Source: Pseudomonadota bacterium (GTDB lineage Bacteria > Pseudomonadota > Gammaproteobacteria > Pseudomonadales > Oleiphilaceae). From it: a stretch of DNA of 64,000 nt. Positions 44,132 to 53,320 of this stretch are shown here, in pieces; position 1 is the first letter of the stretch; each line of letters starts with the position of its first letter. The stretch covers positions 1 through 64,000 of the forward strand of contig PDPE01000027.1 in the NCBI GenBank assembly GCA_002747395.1. Direction: 5' to 3'. Both the position numbers and the translations under genes were made by a program. The notes below the pieces were generated by a model. The model saw only the letters and a list, made by a program, of their open reading frames with translations, was not told the DNA's origin and searched no databases.

Positions 44132-44157
44132 CAGGAGAGTCCCGGGACTCTCTTGCC
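44132..44157 (+). terminator. Long palindromic terminator
   Basis: Arms gcaggagagtccc and gggactctcttgc pair over 13 positions with one G-T pair and no spacer; the central gagagtcccgggactctc is a perfect 18-base palindrome. It is followed by the pyrimidine-rich ctttctctttctctttt, so it probably ends the permease transcript and may also serve the convergent gene. Confidence 0.6.
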
Positions 44158-44190
44158 TTTCTCTTTCTCTTTTTTTCTCTCTTTTTCTGT

Positions 44191-45519
44191 TTACTTGCCT
44201 GTTGTGTACAAGGGTAATTTTTCAATTCTGCGATTAATGGTTGCCAGGTAACTCTTGTAGTTATTACTGTCTATGCCGCCGGCCTGTTCGAAGTCTTTCC
44301 GGGAGACACCTTCGGGCAGATCGGCAATATCAGGAAAAAAGAACTGTTCATCGGTAAAGCGGGATGCCGTTGTTTGTACTCTGAGTGCACCGTTTTTGTC
44401 CTGGCTGAGTTCGGCAAAGCGAATGCCGGCCCTGTCGGCGGCCAGGTCTGCATAGCTGAATCCCGAGCCACCCTGCTGAGTATCCAGCAATTCCTTGAAC
44501 TCGCCGATAGCGAAACTCAGCCCGCTGTCTGACAGCAGTTTTAGCGCTGCAGAAAAGATAAAATGCAGGCGCAGGTCATTTCGGTTTGCCAGTGTCGTGG
44601 CGCTCTTTTGGGGCTGGCATTTGGCGAAGGTTTCCTGATCCAATGCTCCGATAACCGAATCAAAATTACCTGAACCGAGAAATATGGCCAGCGCCAATAG
44701 CGCGGCCTTGTTCTCCTCTATGGGAGATTCGGTGAGATGACTGCGTTTTTCAGCAAGTGAAAATGCGGTTCCAAGGTAGTAGCCGAAATGAGGTGTGCCG
44801 ATATCGCGAATCTGGGAGTGGAATGCGCAAATATGATCATAGTACGCCTTGACTACTTTGGGGTCGCCAAATGTGGTCGCATTATTTCGTGCTTTTGCAA
44901 ATTTCTTTCGGGTATTGGTCATGGCGAGCCTGAAGTCGGGAACCGGGTGATACTTGAGGGTAATCGTGGAATTGGTGACGGCAAGCGAGTCGACTGCCCT
45001 GATCAGTTTGGTGCCGAAAGAGTCGCCATCGATCACTATGTTTAACAGGGTCTCAAGAAAACCAAGCGCCATGCCGCCCGGTATTTCAATGCTGCCAAAA
45101 GAAACACGATCAACGGACAGGCCGTTTGATGAAGGGGATATTGTTGCAGTAAGGTTGATATATTTCCCCAATGGCGTGTCGGGAACATCCAGGGTAAAGG
45201 CACTCATTATCGCTACAGGAGCGATATTTACCCTTCCTTTGATCCTTGGAAAGCCGCGTGTGGCCAGCGCGATTATGCCGTTTACGTCCTGCTCTGACAA
45301 CTTCAGGGTAAATTGCTGATTGGCATCCTTTTTCAGTAAGTCCTCGTAGAGTTGCTTTGCCACTCTTTTTGCCTGAACAGCGCTGTTTGTGTTGAGCTCG
45401 GCGGCTGTTTTCACCAGTGGTTGCTCACTGACAACCCGGGAAGCGGTGAACAGCAACAGGCAGGTAAAAACAATAACCAACAGGACTGCACCAAATAAAA
45501 GCAGCTTGAGAAACTTCAT
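44191..45519 (-). CDS. Conserved exported or membrane-anchored protein, function unknown
   Basis: A 442-residue protein with a single N-terminal membrane segment (FLKLLLFGAVLLVIVFTCLL) and a large periplasmic part. The first half contains beta-rich blocks (NINIAPV-like GRVNIAPVAIMSAFTLDV, INLTATISPSSNGL); the second half is helical and includes FSYADLAADRAGIRFAELSQD. I do not recognise a named family. The ATG at 45519 follows aaaggtaaa. It is downstream of, and same strand as, cydC, with 188 bases between; no functional link is obvious. Confidence 0.7.
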   Translation of the reverse strand: MKFLKLLLFGAVLLVIVFTCLLLFTASRVVSEQPLVKTAAELNTNSAVQAKRVAKQLYEDLLKKDANQQFTLKLSEQDVNGIIALATRGFPRIKGRVNIAPVAIMSAFTLDVPDTPLGKYINLTATISPSSNGLSVDRVSFGSIEIPGGMALGFLETLLNIVIDGDSFGTKLIRAVDSLAVTNSTITLKYHPVPDFRLAMTNTRKKFAKARNNATTFGDPKVVKAYYDHICAFHSQIRDIGTPHFGYYLGTAFSLAEKRSHLTESPIEENKAALLALAIFLGSGNFDSVIGALDQETFAKCQPQKSATTLANRNDLRLHFIFSAALKLLSDSGLSFAIGEFKELLDTQQGGSGFSYADLAADRAGIRFAELSQDKNGALRVQTTASRFTDEQFFFPDIADLPEGVSRKDFEQAGGIDSNNYKSYLATINRRIEKLPLYTTGK

Positions 45520-45645
45520 TTTTTTACCTTTTTTTGGGGTTTTTTCATTTTCGGGGTCTGCTATTTTTCTGAATGTTTGTTGTAAGTTTGTAGTAAACAG
45601 GCTGAAAGTATGCCGGTATTACCAGCAAGGCCACCAGTGGAGTGT

Positions 45646-45678
45646 CCTGTTATATACCAAATGCCCTGTTATATACCA
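45646..45678. repeat. Direct repeat after cydC
   Basis: cctgttatatacca occurs at 45646-45659 and 45665-45678, period 19 bases, in the gap between cydC and the unknown exported protein gene. Confidence 0.7.
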
Positions 45679-45706
45679 TATAAGAAGCCTGTTTTCCAAA
45701 ACAAGC

Positions 45707-47467
45707 TTAATGCAGACGGTTTTCCCTGTTGATTACAGACCCATGATGCAGATGAAGAATCTGGTGCATGTCCTCCAGGCCAACCTCGTGGTGAGTAATA
45801 AGTATTACTGTTTTGTTTTTGGTTCGTTCAAGAATAGCTTGCAGCATGCTCTGTTCAGTGACGCTGTCCAGGCCTTCTCCAGGTTCGTCCAGAATTAATA
45901 CCCGAGCAGGCTTTAGCAAGGCGCGTGCTATACAGAGTCGGCGCATCTGTCCACCGGACAGTTTATGTCCCGCCTCGCCAATCCAGGTTTCGTAGCCATC
46001 CGGCAGGGTTGCTATAAAGTCATGGATTTGTGCGAGTTTGCAGGCTTCAATGATCTCTTCATCGCTGGCATTGCGGTTGGCCAGCAACAAATTACGTTTG
46101 ATTGTGCTGTTAAACAGTGTGCTGTGCTGGGCTGCAACGGCAAATTGACTGCGTAATTCTTCACTGTCCAATTGATCAGTGCCGATATTCCCGAAACGGA
46201 TGCTGCCGGATTCCAATGGCCAGAAACGTAATAATGCACTGATCAGGGTACTTTTGCCAGAGCCACTGGGGCCGGCAATAGCGATGTGTGAGCCCTGGGG
46301 GAGAGTCAGGTCAATCGATTTCAGTGCAAGCCGGGGGCTGTCAGGATAGCGCAAACTGACATTGTTCAGCTCTATGTCAAAGCTGTCGGGTATAGTCCCG
46401 GGGGTGACGGGTTCCTGAACGGCTGGCGTGCTGTCGACAATGTCGAACAACCGGCGGGCGGCAACCAGGGTGCCGGGCAGGGTTTGAAATGCCTGAGGCA
46501 GCGACATGATTGCTTCAAAACTGGCCAGGGCAAACAGTGCCAGCATAGCCGAATTGGCGGGGGCGAGGGTGCCGGCGGAAACCATGGGAATAGCCACCAG
46601 GAGCATAAACCACATGCTGAAATTGGCACAGAGTCCCAGCGCGGACTGGCTACCGCCGTTTAGTTTGGCCAGGTACTGTTGGTCAGACAGCAACTGATCG
46701 CTCAGATCGTTGACTTTGACCTTCTGCCTTTCCGCTGCGCCATAGATTAACAGCTCACTCATTCCCTGTGTGCTGTCGATCACTGCCGAGCGTAATTCTG
46801 ACCTGGTTTTTATGCTTCGGGCAGAGGCCTGACAGGCCAGTCGATTGACCAGCAAGGGTATGCCAATTCCGGCAATTGCCAGAAAAACCAGTTCGATCAA
46901 GGCCAGCAGGCTGTCAAATTGCCAAAGGAAGAACAGAAGCAAAATGCTGACAATGGCAGCAACCAGCATGGGTGAAAGAACTCTCAGGTAGAAATTCTCA
47001 AGAGCGTCAATGTCGGCGCGAATCCGACTGAGCAGGTCGCCACTGTGATAGCTTTGCAGAACAGCCGGAGCCAGGGGTTCCAGGTGCTGGTAAAACCAGG
47101 TTCGCAGTGTGGCCAGTAACCGGAACGTCGTTTCGTGAGCGATTAATCGCTCTCCATATCGACCGACGGTACGGATAATGGCGAAAGCGCGAATGCCTGC
47201 GGCGGGGGTAAAGTAATTCACACTGATGCCAGTGACGCCGGCAATGGCCATGGTAGCGATAAACCAGCCGGATAGAGCCATCAGGCTGATATTGGCCAAG
47301 GTGGTGAGCAGGGACAGCAATGCCCCCAGCAGCATCCACCCCCACCAGGGGCGCATTAGCCCCAGCAGCCTTTGCGTGACACGCCAACTACCTGCCGAGC
47401 GAGCTGGCGGGTTCCTGTCAGGGGCACTGTTGTCAGGAATATCGTTATCTCGGGTGTCCCGGCTCAT
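45707..47467 (-). CDS. cydC: Thiol reductant ABC exporter subunit CydC
   Basis: CydC is half of the CydDC heterodimer that exports glutathione and cysteine to the periplasm and is needed for cytochrome bd assembly. The 586-residue protein has an N-terminal six-helix membrane domain and a C-terminal ATPase with Walker A GPSGSGKST near residue 400, signature LSGGQMRRLCIARAL and Walker B VLILDEPGEGLD. It overlaps cydD by 4 bases. Last gene of the cydABXDC operon. Length is typical. Confidence 0.94.
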   Translation of the reverse strand: MSRDTRDNDIPDNSAPDRNPPARSAGSWRVTQRLLGLMRPWWGWMLLGALLSLLTTLANISLMALSGWFIATMAIAGVTGISVNYFTPAAGIRAFAIIRTVGRYGERLIAHETTFRLLATLRTWFYQHLEPLAPAVLQSYHSGDLLSRIRADIDALENFYLRVLSPMLVAAIVSILLLFFLWQFDSLLALIELVFLAIAGIGIPLLVNRLACQASARSIKTRSELRSAVIDSTQGMSELLIYGAAERQKVKVNDLSDQLLSDQQYLAKLNGGSQSALGLCANFSMWFMLLVAIPMVSAGTLAPANSAMLALFALASFEAIMSLPQAFQTLPGTLVAARRLFDIVDSTPAVQEPVTPGTIPDSFDIELNNVSLRYPDSPRLALKSIDLTLPQGSHIAIAGPSGSGKSTLISALLRFWPLESGSIRFGNIGTDQLDSEELRSQFAVAAQHSTLFNSTIKRNLLLANRNASDEEIIEACKLAQIHDFIATLPDGYETWIGEAGHKLSGGQMRRLCIARALLKPARVLILDEPGEGLDSVTEQSMLQAILERTKNKTVILITHHEVGLEDMHQILHLHHGSVINRENRLH

Positions 47468-49287
47468 GGCTCACCTCGTTGAAAGCGTGATACCATTTCT
47501 GCGTACAGGGGCTGTTCTGCCAACAGGCTCTGATGGGTGCCTGTGGCAAGTACCGTGCCCTTATCCAGCAGCACGATTCGATCAGCCTGTTCAACCGTAT
47601 TCAGGCGGTGGGCGATACTGATGACCGTGCGATCCTGAGCAAGTGCTTCCAGGCTTTGCCGGATACGCTGTTCGCTTTCCTGATCCAGGTGGGCTGTAGG
47701 TTCATCCAGCAACATAACCGGGGCATTTTTAAAAAATGCTCTGGCCAGGGCGATACGTTGAATCTGGCCACCGGAGAAGCCGGCGCCGCGTTCACCGACA
47801 AGAGTGTCATATTGTTTCGGCAGGTTTTCAATGTCATCGGCGATTTGTGCTGCCCTGGCGGCGCTTTGGATTGCCTGATCGAGACAGGGGTCATTGGCAT
47901 CAGGTCGACCCAATGCAATATTTTCCCGAATCGAGCCCTGGAACAGGTGGGCTCGTTGTGGCATCCAGGCGATTTTCCTGCGCCATGCCTCAATCTGATC
48001 GCCCTGCAACCTGACACCGTTGATGTTGATTGTGCCAGACCGGGGGGTGATAAAGCCAAGTAACAGGTTCATCAGTGTGCTTTTCCCCGCACCACTCGGG
48101 CCGACAATGGCGATATTTTCCCCTGGCTGAATGGCGAATGACACAGCGTTCAGGGCAGGACGGTCGGGTTCATAGTCGAAACAGACATCGTGGAACCCGA
48201 TGTGTGTTTGGCTGGTAGCTTCAGGCGCATTGGAGGTGCCTGACGCCGGGTTGGCAGCAGTCGCAGAAGGCCTGCCCCCTGCCTTGAGCAAGGGTTGCGT
48301 ACCTGTATTGCCTTTGACCTTCTCCGGCTCCAGAACTTCCAGCATTTTTTCTGCTGCTCCTATCGCTTCCATTCGGGCGTGATAATGGGTTCCCATACTG
48401 CGCAGTGGCAGATAGAACTCCGGGGCCAACAGCAAGGCGAAAAAACCGAAAAGGAAGTCCATCTCGCCGTACATCAGGCGAAAACCGATCAGCACTGCCA
48501 CCATTGCGATGCTGACCGTTGACAAAAATTCCAGCAACAATGAAGACAAAAATGCCACCCGCAGCACGGACATGGTGCTGCGCCGGTAGTCATCAGAAAT
48601 CCGCGTAATTACCCGGGCTTCACGACGACTGGCATTAAACAGTTTAAGTGTTGTGAGCCCCTGAATCATATCCAGAAAGTGGGCGCTCATACGAGCCAGT
48701 TTACGCCATTGGCGTTTGTTCAGTCGCTCGGTCCCCTTGCCAATCATAATCATAAAAAAGGGAATCAGTGGTGCGGTGACCAATAAAATAGTGCCGGATA
48801 CCCGGTCAATCGGAAAGACGAATACCAGAATGGACAGGGGAATCAATGCGACCAGGGACATCGCAGGCAAAAAACGGGCGTAGTAGTTTTCCAGTGCATC
48901 GACACCGTCAACCAGGGTGTTGACCAGTTCACCACTGCGTTCATTGTTCAGAAAGAGGGGGCCGATATCGAACAGAGTTTGATGCAGGCGCTGTCGTAAA
49001 TCCCGCTTGACCCGTATGGCGCCGGTAATGGCAGCCTGTTCCGAGGCCTGGTTCAACCCGCCTCGCAACAGGAATATGACCGGCAATACCACGAGATACA
49101 GGCTGACAGCATCCAACCCTGCATGGTGAAAAATCACGGCATCAATGACTTTGGCAAGGCACCATGCCTGTGCAATCAGCAACAGACCGGAGAGCAGGCC
49201 CAGACCTACTGACAGCTTCAAACAGGCACCTGCCAGCGGTTTTTGGGCCTTGAGAAAGGCGGGAACCGCCTGGTCAGCCCTGGACAC
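47464..49287 (-). CDS. cydD: Thiol reductant ABC exporter subunit CydD
   Basis: CydD is the partner of CydC in the CydDC exporter. The 607-residue protein has six membrane helices and an ATPase with Walker A GPSGAGKST near residue 396, signature FSGGQIQRIALARAF and Walker B VMLLDEPTAHLD. A linker of about 40 residues rich in Ala, Gly, Pro and Thr (LKAGGRPSATAANPASG) separates the domains and is longer than usual. It lies 9 bases after cydX and overlaps cydC. The operon places the thiol exporter directly with the oxidase it matures. Confidence 0.94.
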   Translation of the reverse strand: MSRADQAVPAFLKAQKPLAGACLKLSVGLGLLSGLLLIAQAWCLAKVIDAVIFHHAGLDAVSLYLVVLPVIFLLRGGLNQASEQAAITGAIRVKRDLRQRLHQTLFDIGPLFLNNERSGELVNTLVDGVDALENYYARFLPAMSLVALIPLSILVFVFPIDRVSGTILLVTAPLIPFFMIMIGKGTERLNKRQWRKLARMSAHFLDMIQGLTTLKLFNASRREARVITRISDDYRRSTMSVLRVAFLSSLLLEFLSTVSIAMVAVLIGFRLMYGEMDFLFGFFALLLAPEFYLPLRSMGTHYHARMEAIGAAEKMLEVLEPEKVKGNTGTQPLLKAGGRPSATAANPASGTSNAPEATSQTHIGFHDVCFDYEPDRPALNAVSFAIQPGENIAIVGPSGAGKSTLMNLLLGFITPRSGTININGVRLQGDQIEAWRRKIAWMPQRAHLFQGSIRENIALGRPDANDPCLDQAIQSAARAAQIADDIENLPKQYDTLVGERGAGFSGGQIQRIALARAFFKNAPVMLLDEPTAHLDQESEQRIRQSLEALAQDRTVISIAHRLNTVEQADRIVLLDKGTVLATGTHQSLLAEQPLYAEMVSRFQRGEP

Positions 49288-49296
49288 TAAAGGATA

Positions 49297-49398
49297 CTAC
49301 TCGTCGTCATCCAGACCATGGAACTCCAGCCACATCGCATTAATGATGCCGAAAGAGCAGGCAAGCAATACGCCGAGAATCCAGGCGAAATACCACAT
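49297..49398 (-). CDS. cydX: Cytochrome bd-I oxidase small subunit CydX
   Basis: CydX is a one-helix subunit that stabilises the heme d/b595 site of cytochrome bd. The 33-residue protein starts MWYFAWILGVLLACSFGIIN, close to the E. coli protein, and has an acidic tail ending DDDE. A strong ribosome-binding site, aaggaggttgatc, precedes the ATG at 49398. The gene is 11 bases after cydB and 9 bases before cydD, so it sits within the operon. It is too short for ordinary gene finding and easily missed. Confidence 0.93.
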   Translation of the reverse strand: MWYFAWILGVLLACSFGIINAMWLEFHGLDDDE

Positions 49399-49409
49399 GA
49401 TCAACCTCC

Positions 49410-50555
49410 TTAGTACAGTGAGTGCTCGTTGGCACGAATGTCTTCAACAGTATATTTGCCCCAGAGTTTGGCATAGCACCAGATGGTGTAGTACAAAATA
49501 ACCGGAACAAACAATATTGTTGCTACAAACATAATGCTCAATGTCAATTCACTCGATGCAGCATCCCATATGGTCAGGCTGTGCCCGGGTTGAGTGCTTG
49601 ATGGCAAAATGAATGGGAACAATGCAAATGCGCCGGTCAGGATAATGCCAAACATGCTCAGGGTGGTGCATGCAAAGGCTCCACCGGCCAACCTGAAGCG
49701 GGCCATGAGAAAAGCCCCCAGGGCTCCAACGATACCAACAACCGGCGCTATCATGGTCAACGGGTATTTTCCATAGTTGTCAAACCATGCTCCTTCGACA
49801 ACTTCAACCGATTTGCCCAACGGGTTGGGCTGGGCCGCCTGATCAATGACACTGGTGATAACGTAGCCGTCAATGCCCAGCCACATCCAGATACCTTCCG
49901 CAACAAACAGTACCAAAACTGCCAGTGCTGCCCATTGAGTGAATTGGCGAGTACGAGCGTACACTTCGTGACTGCTGCGCATCATGAGATAGGCGCCACC
50001 ATGCATTACAAACATGCTGATTGCCAACAAGCCGGATACAACAGCGAACGGGTGCAACAGGCCGAAGAAGTTGCCATCGTATGTGGAGCGCAGGTACTCG
50101 TCGTAGTGGAATGGCACACCCAGAAACAGGTTGCCAAAAGCCACGCCCAGAATCAGTGGTGGCACGACACCGGAGATAAACAATCCCCAATCCCAGGTGT
50201 TACGCCACTGTTTGCTTTCCAGTTTGGAACGGTAGTCAAACCCGACCGGGCGGAAAAACAGTGAAAACAGCATGATCATCAATGCCAGGTAAAAACCGGA
50301 GAAAGTGGTGGCATAGACAATGGGCCATGCGGCGAAAATAGCCCCTGCAGCCAGAATCAACCAGACCTGATTGCCATCCCAGTGTGGTGCTACCGAGTTA
50401 ATCGCGACGCGGCGTTCCTCATCGGTTTTGCCCACAAATGGCAGCAACATGCCAACGCCCATATCAAAACCTTCGGTCAAGGCAAAGCCCAACCACAGCA
50501 CACCGACCAGCACCCACCACACAAACTTTAACGTAGGGTAATCAATAAATTCCAT
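49410..50555 (-). CDS. cydB: Cytochrome bd ubiquinol oxidase subunit II
   Basis: CydB is the second large subunit of the cytochrome bd terminal oxidase, which reduces oxygen to water with quinol and tolerates low oxygen and inhibitors. The 381-residue membrane protein has about nine helices, opening [33 protein letters not shown], of which [11 protein letters not shown] is the family block, with later [18 protein letters not shown]. It lies 12 bases after cydA. Nothing unusual in length. Confidence 0.96.
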   Translation of the reverse strand: MEFIDYPTLKFVWWVLVGVLWLGFALTEGFDMGVGMLLPFVGKTDEERRVAINSVAPHWDGNQVWLILAAGAIFAAWPIVYATTFSGFYLALMIMLFSLFFRPVGFDYRSKLESKQWRNTWDWGLFISGVVPPLILGVAFGNLFLGVPFHYDEYLRSTYDGNFFGLLHPFAVVSGLLAISMFVMHGGAYLMMRSSHEVYARTRQFTQWAALAVLVLFVAEGIWMWLGIDGYVITSVIDQAAQPNPLGKSVEVVEGAWFDNYGKYPLTMIAPVVGIVGALGAFLMARFRLAGGAFACTTLSMFGIILTGAFALFPFILPSSTQPGHSLTIWDAASSELTLSIMFVATILFVPVILYYTIWCYAKLWGKYTVEDIRANEHSLY

Positions 50556-50567
50556 AACATCCTCTCC

Positions 50568-52169
50568 TTACAGTAACTCTGAGCCCGGGTCGGTGGAAGG
50601 CGTGTGGTACATTCTTCCCCCCGGCTGCTCGTGGTGGTAACGACCGGTATGCAAGCTACTCGGACCAATACGTGCAAATTTCTGAAGCAGATATATTTCG
50701 ATGGTTAACAGAACGGTGTAGAACAGGACGAAGCCGATCAGACTGGACAGTACATCACTGTAAGTCAGTGACGAGACTGCTGTAGCTATGGGCAGGACTT
50801 CGCCGACCGCCCAGGGTTGACGACCAAACTCTGCCACCATCCAGCCAGTCTCGATGGCGACCCAGGGCAGGGGGAGACTGAGCAGGCAAAGCCACAGGAA
50901 CCAGCGCTTTTTAAACACGCTGCGGCGTGCGGTATAAAGAAATGCCAGACCAAAAATCAGGAGCATGGCGAAACCGGTTGCAACCATGACCCGGAACGAC
51001 CAGAAAATGGGGGCAACGTGCGGGATGGATGCTTCAGCCGCTGCCCTGATCTGTTCTTCGGTTGCATCAACAACATTGGGAGCGTACTGCCTCAGGAGGA
51101 GTGCATAACCGAAGTCTTTTCGGGTGTCGTCAAACTGCTGGATTTCTTCTGCTGATGCTTCACCCTTGCGGATTTTTTCGAACAATGCGTAGACCTGCCT
51201 GGAGTTGCGTATACGGCCTTCGTTCTCGGCAATAATATCATTCAGGCCCTGTACCTCCTCATCAAAAGAGCGGGTAGCAATGAGGCCCATCAGGTAGGGA
51301 ATTTTGAGTGCATAGTGAGTTTCCCTGTCTTCCTGATCAGGAAATCCGACAACAGTAAAGGGCGCCGGTGGTGGAGCGGTATGCCATTCTGCTTCGATGG
51401 CGGCCAGTTTGGCTTTCTGCACCTCACCGGCTTCGTAACCGCTTTCATCGCCCAGCAGGATGACTGACAGGATGGATGCCATGCCAAACCCCGCCGCGAT
51501 GACAAAAGAGCGTTTGGCAAAACCGATGTCACGTCCTTTCAACAGGTACCAGGCACTGATGCTCAGTACAAACATGGAACCGGCCACATAGCCGGCTGAT
51601 ACGGTATGGATGAATTTGACTTGCGCGACCGGGTTGAACAGCACCTCGGCGAAGCTGGTCATTTCCATGCGCATGGTCTCAATGTTGAATTGCGCACCAA
51701 CCGGATTTTGCATCCAGCCATTGGCGACCAGAATCCACAACGCAGAAAAGTTTGTTCCCAGCGCCATCAGCCAGGTGACAACCAGGTGTGAGACCTTGCT
51801 TAACCGATCCCAGCCAAAGAAAAAGATGCCCACGAAGGTGGATTCCAGAAAAAATGCCATCAAGCCTTCGATAGCGAGCGGAGCACCGAAAATATCACCG
51901 ACATAATGTGAGTAATACGACCAGTTGGTGCCGAACTGGAACTCCATGGTCAGGCCCGTGGCCACACCCAGGGCAAAGTTGATACCAAACAGTTTTCCCC
52001 AGAACATGACCATGTCTTTGTAGACCTGTTTTCCGGTCATAACATAGACCGACTCCATAATCGCAAGGAGAAAGGTCATGCCAAGTGTGAGGGGAACGAA
52101 AATGAAGTGGTACAATGCGACCGCTGCGAACTGCAGTCGCGATATATCGACGACGTCATCAGGGATCAT
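50568..52169 (-). CDS. cydA: Cytochrome bd ubiquinol oxidase subunit I
   Basis: CydA binds hemes b558, b595 and d. The 533-residue membrane protein has the axial His21 (LYHFIFVPLT, equivalent to E. coli His19), FIHTVSAGY with the second heme histidine, the heme b558 methionine in FRVMVATGF, and the quinol loop with GRQPWAVGEVLP. The long Q-loop marks it as the E. coli-like (L) type. First gene of cydABXDC. A strong site aaggagcaccagtccc precedes the ATG. The TetR gene lies upstream on the same strand. Confidence 0.97.
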   Translation of the reverse strand: MIPDDVVDISRLQFAAVALYHFIFVPLTLGMTFLLAIMESVYVMTGKQVYKDMVMFWGKLFGINFALGVATGLTMEFQFGTNWSYYSHYVGDIFGAPLAIEGLMAFFLESTFVGIFFFGWDRLSKVSHLVVTWLMALGTNFSALWILVANGWMQNPVGAQFNIETMRMEMTSFAEVLFNPVAQVKFIHTVSAGYVAGSMFVLSISAWYLLKGRDIGFAKRSFVIAAGFGMASILSVILLGDESGYEAGEVQKAKLAAIEAEWHTAPPPAPFTVVGFPDQEDRETHYALKIPYLMGLIATRSFDEEVQGLNDIIAENEGRIRNSRQVYALFEKIRKGEASAEEIQQFDDTRKDFGYALLLRQYAPNVVDATEEQIRAAAEASIPHVAPIFWSFRVMVATGFAMLLIFGLAFLYTARRSVFKKRWFLWLCLLSLPLPWVAIETGWMVAEFGRQPWAVGEVLPIATAVSSLTYSDVLSSLIGFVLFYTVLLTIEIYLLQKFARIGPSSLHTGRYHHEQPGGRMYHTPSTDPGSELL

Positions 52170-52251
52170 GGGACTGGTGCTCCTTGAAAAGAAAAAATAT
52201 ATTCAAAGACTCGCGTCATTTTATAAAAACGGAACGGGGGGCAGTCTATGA

Positions 52252-52316
52252 CCCATGTCAAGGATGAATGCGGGCTGGCCGCGAGGCCTGAACACGAATG
52301 CGACACATGACATGGG
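52252..52316. promoter_or_regulatory. Nested inverted repeats between tetR and cydA
   Basis: cccatgtca (52252-52260) and tgacatggg (52308-52316) are perfect inverted repeats enclosing ggccgcgaggcc (52277-52288). It lies after the tetR stop and about 80 bases before the cydA ATG. It could end tetR transcription or be an operator for cydA. Confidence 0.45.
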
Positions 52317-52340
52317 CAGCGAAGAGACCACCGTTTCCGG

Positions 52341-52952
52341 TCAACTATCCAGTTTTGATAACTGGTCGACTCCTCCCGTAAAGAGCAGCGTTGCAAAGTG
52401 CGCGGCGCGCTTCGGATCGCCTCCGGTTTTGGAAAGGCGGAGCCCGATTTCACTGCCTATGCCGCAAAACGAGGCGATCAAGAGCCCGGTATCAATGGCT
52501 GGCAAGGTACCGGATTCAATTGCTGTGTTAATCGCGGACTCCAGGTTGGTTTGGGTCTTGCCAAAAATACTGGCACCACTGATTTCCTGCACTATGGTTT
52601 CGTTTGCGTATACCAGTTGATAGACAACAGGATCTTCGGAAACAGCGGTAAAAATGGCCAGGTAATAACTCCGGATAAGTGCGTTGAGGTCTGATGTTTG
52701 CGGGCAAAGCTGGTCAAGATGGTGATTCAGCCGGGCCATATAGTTTTCTGTAAGAGCCAGAAAGATCGACTTTTTATCCGGGTAGTAATTATAGAAGGTA
52801 CCGGATGCAAGACAGGTTCTTCTGATAATATCCCTGACAGTGACCTTGTCGAATCCTGCCTCGCTGAAACAGTCTCTGGCAGCGTCAAGAATCGCTTTTT
52901 GATTGTTTTGCCGATTGAGTTCTCTCTTCCCTGGTTTTCTCGCAGTGTTCAT
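52341..52952 (-). CDS. TetR-family transcriptional regulator
   Basis: A 203-residue one-component regulator. The N-terminal helix-turn-helix is standard: AILDAARDCFSEAGFDKVTV, then ASGTFYNYYPDKKSIFLAL. The C-terminal ligand domain is not assignable to a known ligand. ATG 52952 follows ttggagaaaag; the frame is open upstream to 53180 without homology. It lies 172 bases upstream of cydA on the same strand, with a palindrome in between, so regulation of the cyd operon is possible but unproven. Confidence 0.85.
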   Translation of the reverse strand: MNTARKPGKRELNRQNNQKAILDAARDCFSEAGFDKVTVRDIIRRTCLASGTFYNYYPDKKSIFLALTENYMARLNHHLDQLCPQTSDLNALIRSYYLAIFTAVSEDPVVYQLVYANETIVQEISGASIFGKTQTNLESAINTAIESGTLPAIDTGLLIASFCGIGSEIGLRLSKTGGDPKRAAHFATLLFTGGVDQLSKLDS

Positions 52953-53189
52953 AATGGCTTTTCTCCAATCATCCCGGGTTGATATGATCGATGGTACAGA
53001 TTTCTGTGTTTTGTCAGCATAAAAGGTTCTCGCTTTAACCTGAAGTTCCGCTGCGAATTGCCGGTTACAGCGTCTTGTGATGATCTGGTCTGGCTGTTTG
53101 TTGGTTTGCTTGTAGTGATAGTAGCAAAGAGCGTGATAAAGGCAAAAAAAAACAGGTGGGATGGATCGTTCGGCCGGCATCAGGTAGTG

Positions 53190-53195
53190 TATAAT
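53190..53195 (+). promoter_or_regulatory. -10 box candidate for ttcA
   Basis: TATAAT in the context gtgTATAATtcgcg. The -35 region 17 bases upstream is weak, so only the -10 is called. The leader to ttcA would be about 120 bases and would consist largely of tandem repeats. Confidence 0.5.
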
Positions 53196-53220
53196 TCGCG
53201 ACCGGGCTTCTCGACTTTAT

Positions 53221-53320
53221 CATTGTGGCTGTCGATCGTTGTGGTTACCGACTGTTGTGGTTGCTGACTGTTGTGTTTGCCGGTTATTGTGTGGTTATTG
53301 ATCAATGTGGTTACTGATGT
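53221..53320 (+). repeat. Tandem array of about six 16-17 bp units before ttcA
   Basis: Units on the theme gttgtggttactgact run head to tail from 53221 to the base before the ttcA ATG: cattgtggctgtcgat, cgttgtggttaccgact, gttgtggttgctgact, gttgtgtttgccggtt, attgtgtggttattgatc, aatgtggttactgatgt. They form most of the ttcA leader, and no usual ribosome-binding site is present. Confidence 0.8.

Larger units (their letters stand above)
52953..53320. other. 368-base gap between tetR and ttcA
   Basis: No gene. It holds a probable ttcA -10 box (gtgtataattcgcg, 53188-53201) without a good -35, and a tandem repeat array that fills the last 100 bases before ttcA. Confidence 0.5.
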
